Shown here piece by piece: positions 62,811 to 64,000 of a stretch of DNA of 64,000 nt; the first letter of the stretch is position 1; the number at the start of each line of letters is the position of its first letter. This DNA comes from JAJFUG01 sp964473155 (GTDB taxonomy: Bacteria > Gemmatimonadota > Glassbacteria > GWA2-58-10): contig CAYYNT010000009.1 of the NCBI GenBank assembly GCA_964473155.1, positions 1 to 64,000 of the forward strand, written 5' to 3'. The notes under the pieces are model-generated. The model searched no databases. It had not been told where the DNA came from and was given only the letters and a program-made list of their open reading frames with translations. Both the position numbers and the translations under genes were made by a program.

Positions 62811-63261
62811 CCGTCACTTTTCCTGACTTTGATTGGTTTATTAGCTCTATTTTGAGATATCTTATATTTTTTTGATCAAATCCACCTTTTAAATAATATT
62901 GCACTGACAGATACATAGTAAAGAAATTCCATGCAATTGACTATTCCCCGCGTTAGAACCGCGAGGCATCACGTCAATTCGCCGCCACTTAGTGACACAG
63001 AAATCTCCAAAACCTAAAAACATATTCAGCTCGATAGCATGGGCAGGCAGGCGGCCAGCGCATGTCACCCATTGGATTTAGCTCCGCTGCTTGCGCTTGA
63101 CAAGCATTTAGCGCTTTACAGCCGGAAACCTCCGGATTGGTTGCTCCCCGGCCGGGTTGCTTTAGTCCAGAACGACTGCACCGGGCCGCGGTATTGACCA
63201 CACATACCGCGGCTAACGCGTATATCCTGAACCATCCGGCGGAACGCCGGTTCTGGTGACG
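62811..63261. other. Intergenic region of 451 bases with small inverted repeats
   Basis: No gene is supported. The left part (62811-62930) is AT-rich and probably holds the promoter of the sensor kinase, but I see no clear consensus. A perfect 10-bp inverted repeat, GCCGCGGTAT (63185-63194) with ATACCGCGGC (63204-63213) and a nine-base loop, lies 50 bases after the stop of the gene to its right and lacks a T run. A CCCGGCCGGG palindrome-like core lies nearby at about 63143-63162. Confidence 0.4.
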
Positions 63262-64000
63262 TCAACTGCCTTGAATCTCAAGCAGTTTTTCCTCTATTCT
63301 ACGGCGCCACTGGTCCATTTTTCCGTTGTCCTGGGCCGAATACCAGAAATCCGTCACCGTGCTGCTTCCGCGCAGCCCCATTGAATCGTGGATTTCCGCA
63401 TACAGTTTCGAGAGGAAATCCCCGATGTCCACCCCCCTGGCCGTTGCCTCACGCTTGAGAGTCTCAAGCAGACGGCGCTCGTCCCAGGCCTCCGAGAGCC
63501 CCATCATATAAGGCGTGGGAATTATATCGAAAGGTGTGTTCCAGACACAGATCCAGTTTTCGCCCTCGAGCGTGTCGAAACGGTTGCCCCAGTTGTAAGC
63601 CCAGACCAGGGAGCCCACGCTTCCGTTGGCAGCGAAATAATAACCGAACGTATAACGCGCCCGGCCTGGCAGGCCGGCATCTCCCGTGCCGCTGTATTCC
63701 CAGAACTCCACCCCGGCGTCCCTGACCTGGCCGGGCAGGACGGGGTTCTCGTGCGTCGCGTTAGTGCAGAAAACATCCAGATAAGGCAGAAAATCAATAC
63801 CGCCTTTGTAATGGTGTATGTCACCGCTGATAATAAAGTCGCTGTTGCCTTCTTTGAGCAGGTTTCTCATATCTATGAAATGCGACTTTATAAATGTCAG
63901 CGTATCGGTATATGCGCGCATCTGCTCCCAGCGCCTGGCGCTCTGGATCCACTTGGCTGGCTCATCGAACGGAGTGACATTGAGCTTTGGCCAGTTGTTC
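63262..64000 (-). CDS. C-terminal part of a probable glycoside hydrolase (DUF4091/GH123-like), truncated at the window edge
   Basis: The reading frame is open past position 64000, so only the last 245 residues are visible and the ATG at 63921 is internal. Near the visible N-terminus VTPFDEPAKWIQSARRW holds an Asp-Glu pair like that of DUF4091/GH123-type barrels. Later segments (FIISGDIHHYKGG, DVFCTNATHENP, FWEYSGTGD, RYTFGYYFAANG, VGSLVWAYNWGNRFDT) read as the end of a TIM barrel with aromatic sugar-site residues. The final part is helical and ends in a Lys/Glu-rich helix. The family is inferred from pattern only, so confidence in the exact class is low. Confidence 0.6.
   Translation of the reverse strand, partial: NNWPKLNVTPFDEPAKWIQSARRWEQMRAYTDTLTFIKSHFIDMRNLLKEGNSDFIISGDIHHYKGGIDFLPYLDVFCTNATHENPVLPGQVRDAGVEFWEYSGTGDAGLPGRARYTFGYYFAANGSVGSLVWAYNWGNRFDTLEGENWICVWNTPFDIIPTPYMMGLSEAWDERRLLETLKREATARGVDIGDFLSKLYAEIHDSMGLRGSSTVTDFWYSAQDNGKMDQWRRRIEEKLLEIQGS

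Noticed and set aside
62930..63215. tRNA or riboswitch in the intergenic region left of the terminal gene
   Set aside because: I could not fold a cloverleaf or match the conserved core of any riboswitch class I know; only simple inverted repeats are supported.

Overview
The window is 64 kb of GC-rich DNA from a Gram-negative bacterium that appears anaerobic or facultatively anaerobic. Support for an outer membrane comes from LolA, a TonB-dependent receptor, a beta-barrel porin, a lytic transglycosylase and several lipobox proteins. Support for low-potential anaerobic metabolism comes from a pyruvate:ferredoxin oxidoreductase and a six-gene energy-converting-hydrogenase-related membrane complex. 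Many exported proteins (DUF1080, DUF6807, TAT-dependent Gfo/Idh/MocA and FAD oxidoreductases, GH36, NamZ-type, ADP-ribosylglycohydrolase lipoprotein) suggest a glycan-degrading heterotroph, for example a candidate phylum of the FCB or Gemmatimonadota neighbourhood. The phylum cannot be fixed from this sequence. I see no rRNA, tRNA, CRISPR array, transposase, phage gene or plasmid gene.

Layout. 1-5.5 kb: the 3' part of PFOR, then a DinB-family gene lying between two short inverted-repeat (MITE-like) elements, and an AT-rich membrane-anchored gene of unknown function. 5.5-7.6 kb: a minus-strand folate operon (pteridine-reductase-like SDR, folB, folK) ending in rsfS. 7.7-10.3 kb: a 60-residue orphan gene with a strong ribosome binding site and terminator, an aldo/keto reductase and a radical SAM protein. 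10.4-16 kb: a plus-strand run of secreted proteins (DUF6807, two DUF1080 paralogues, two seven-bladed-propeller-like paralogues). 16-20.5 kb: a MagIII-type DNA glycosylase overlapping a uroporphyrinogen-decarboxylase-like gene, and a TMTC-like membrane TPR protein. 20.5-23.1 kb: an ABC ATPase, radical SAM and LolA operon with a near-consensus promoter. 23.1-29.2 kb: Slt-type transglycosylase, inositol-monophosphatase-like protein, NamZ-type hydrolase and a DUF2779 nuclease-like protein.

29.4-35.4 kb holds a signalling operon: TonB-type outer-membrane receptor, YfiR-like periplasmic protein, hybrid histidine kinase whose periplasmic part resembles the sensor of YfiN-type proteins, and a stand-alone receiver. 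It reads as a transmembrane relay in which a YfiR-type protein controls a kinase rather than a diguanylate cyclase. 35.4-35.8 kb is a cluster of small repeats. 35.8-47 kb carries exported sugar-related enzymes, a PstS-like protein with a porin, a two-domain aspartyl protease, a methyltransferase and a lipoprotein ADP-ribosylglycohydrolase.

47.7-55.9 kb is the Ehr-type complex (HyfB-, C-, E-, F-, G- and I-like subunits). Its catalytic-type subunit lacks the nickel-binding cysteine pairs, and it is preceded, with no intergenic base, by a protein joining a MerR/excisionase-type helix-turn-helix to a PTS EIIA domain. 55.9-62.8 kb is a ribose-type ABC transporter downstream of a LytS-like multi-PAS sensor kinase. 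The window ends inside a probable glycoside hydrolase gene. Most start codons were chosen from visible Shine-Dalgarno sequences. Family names rest on motifs recognised by eye.
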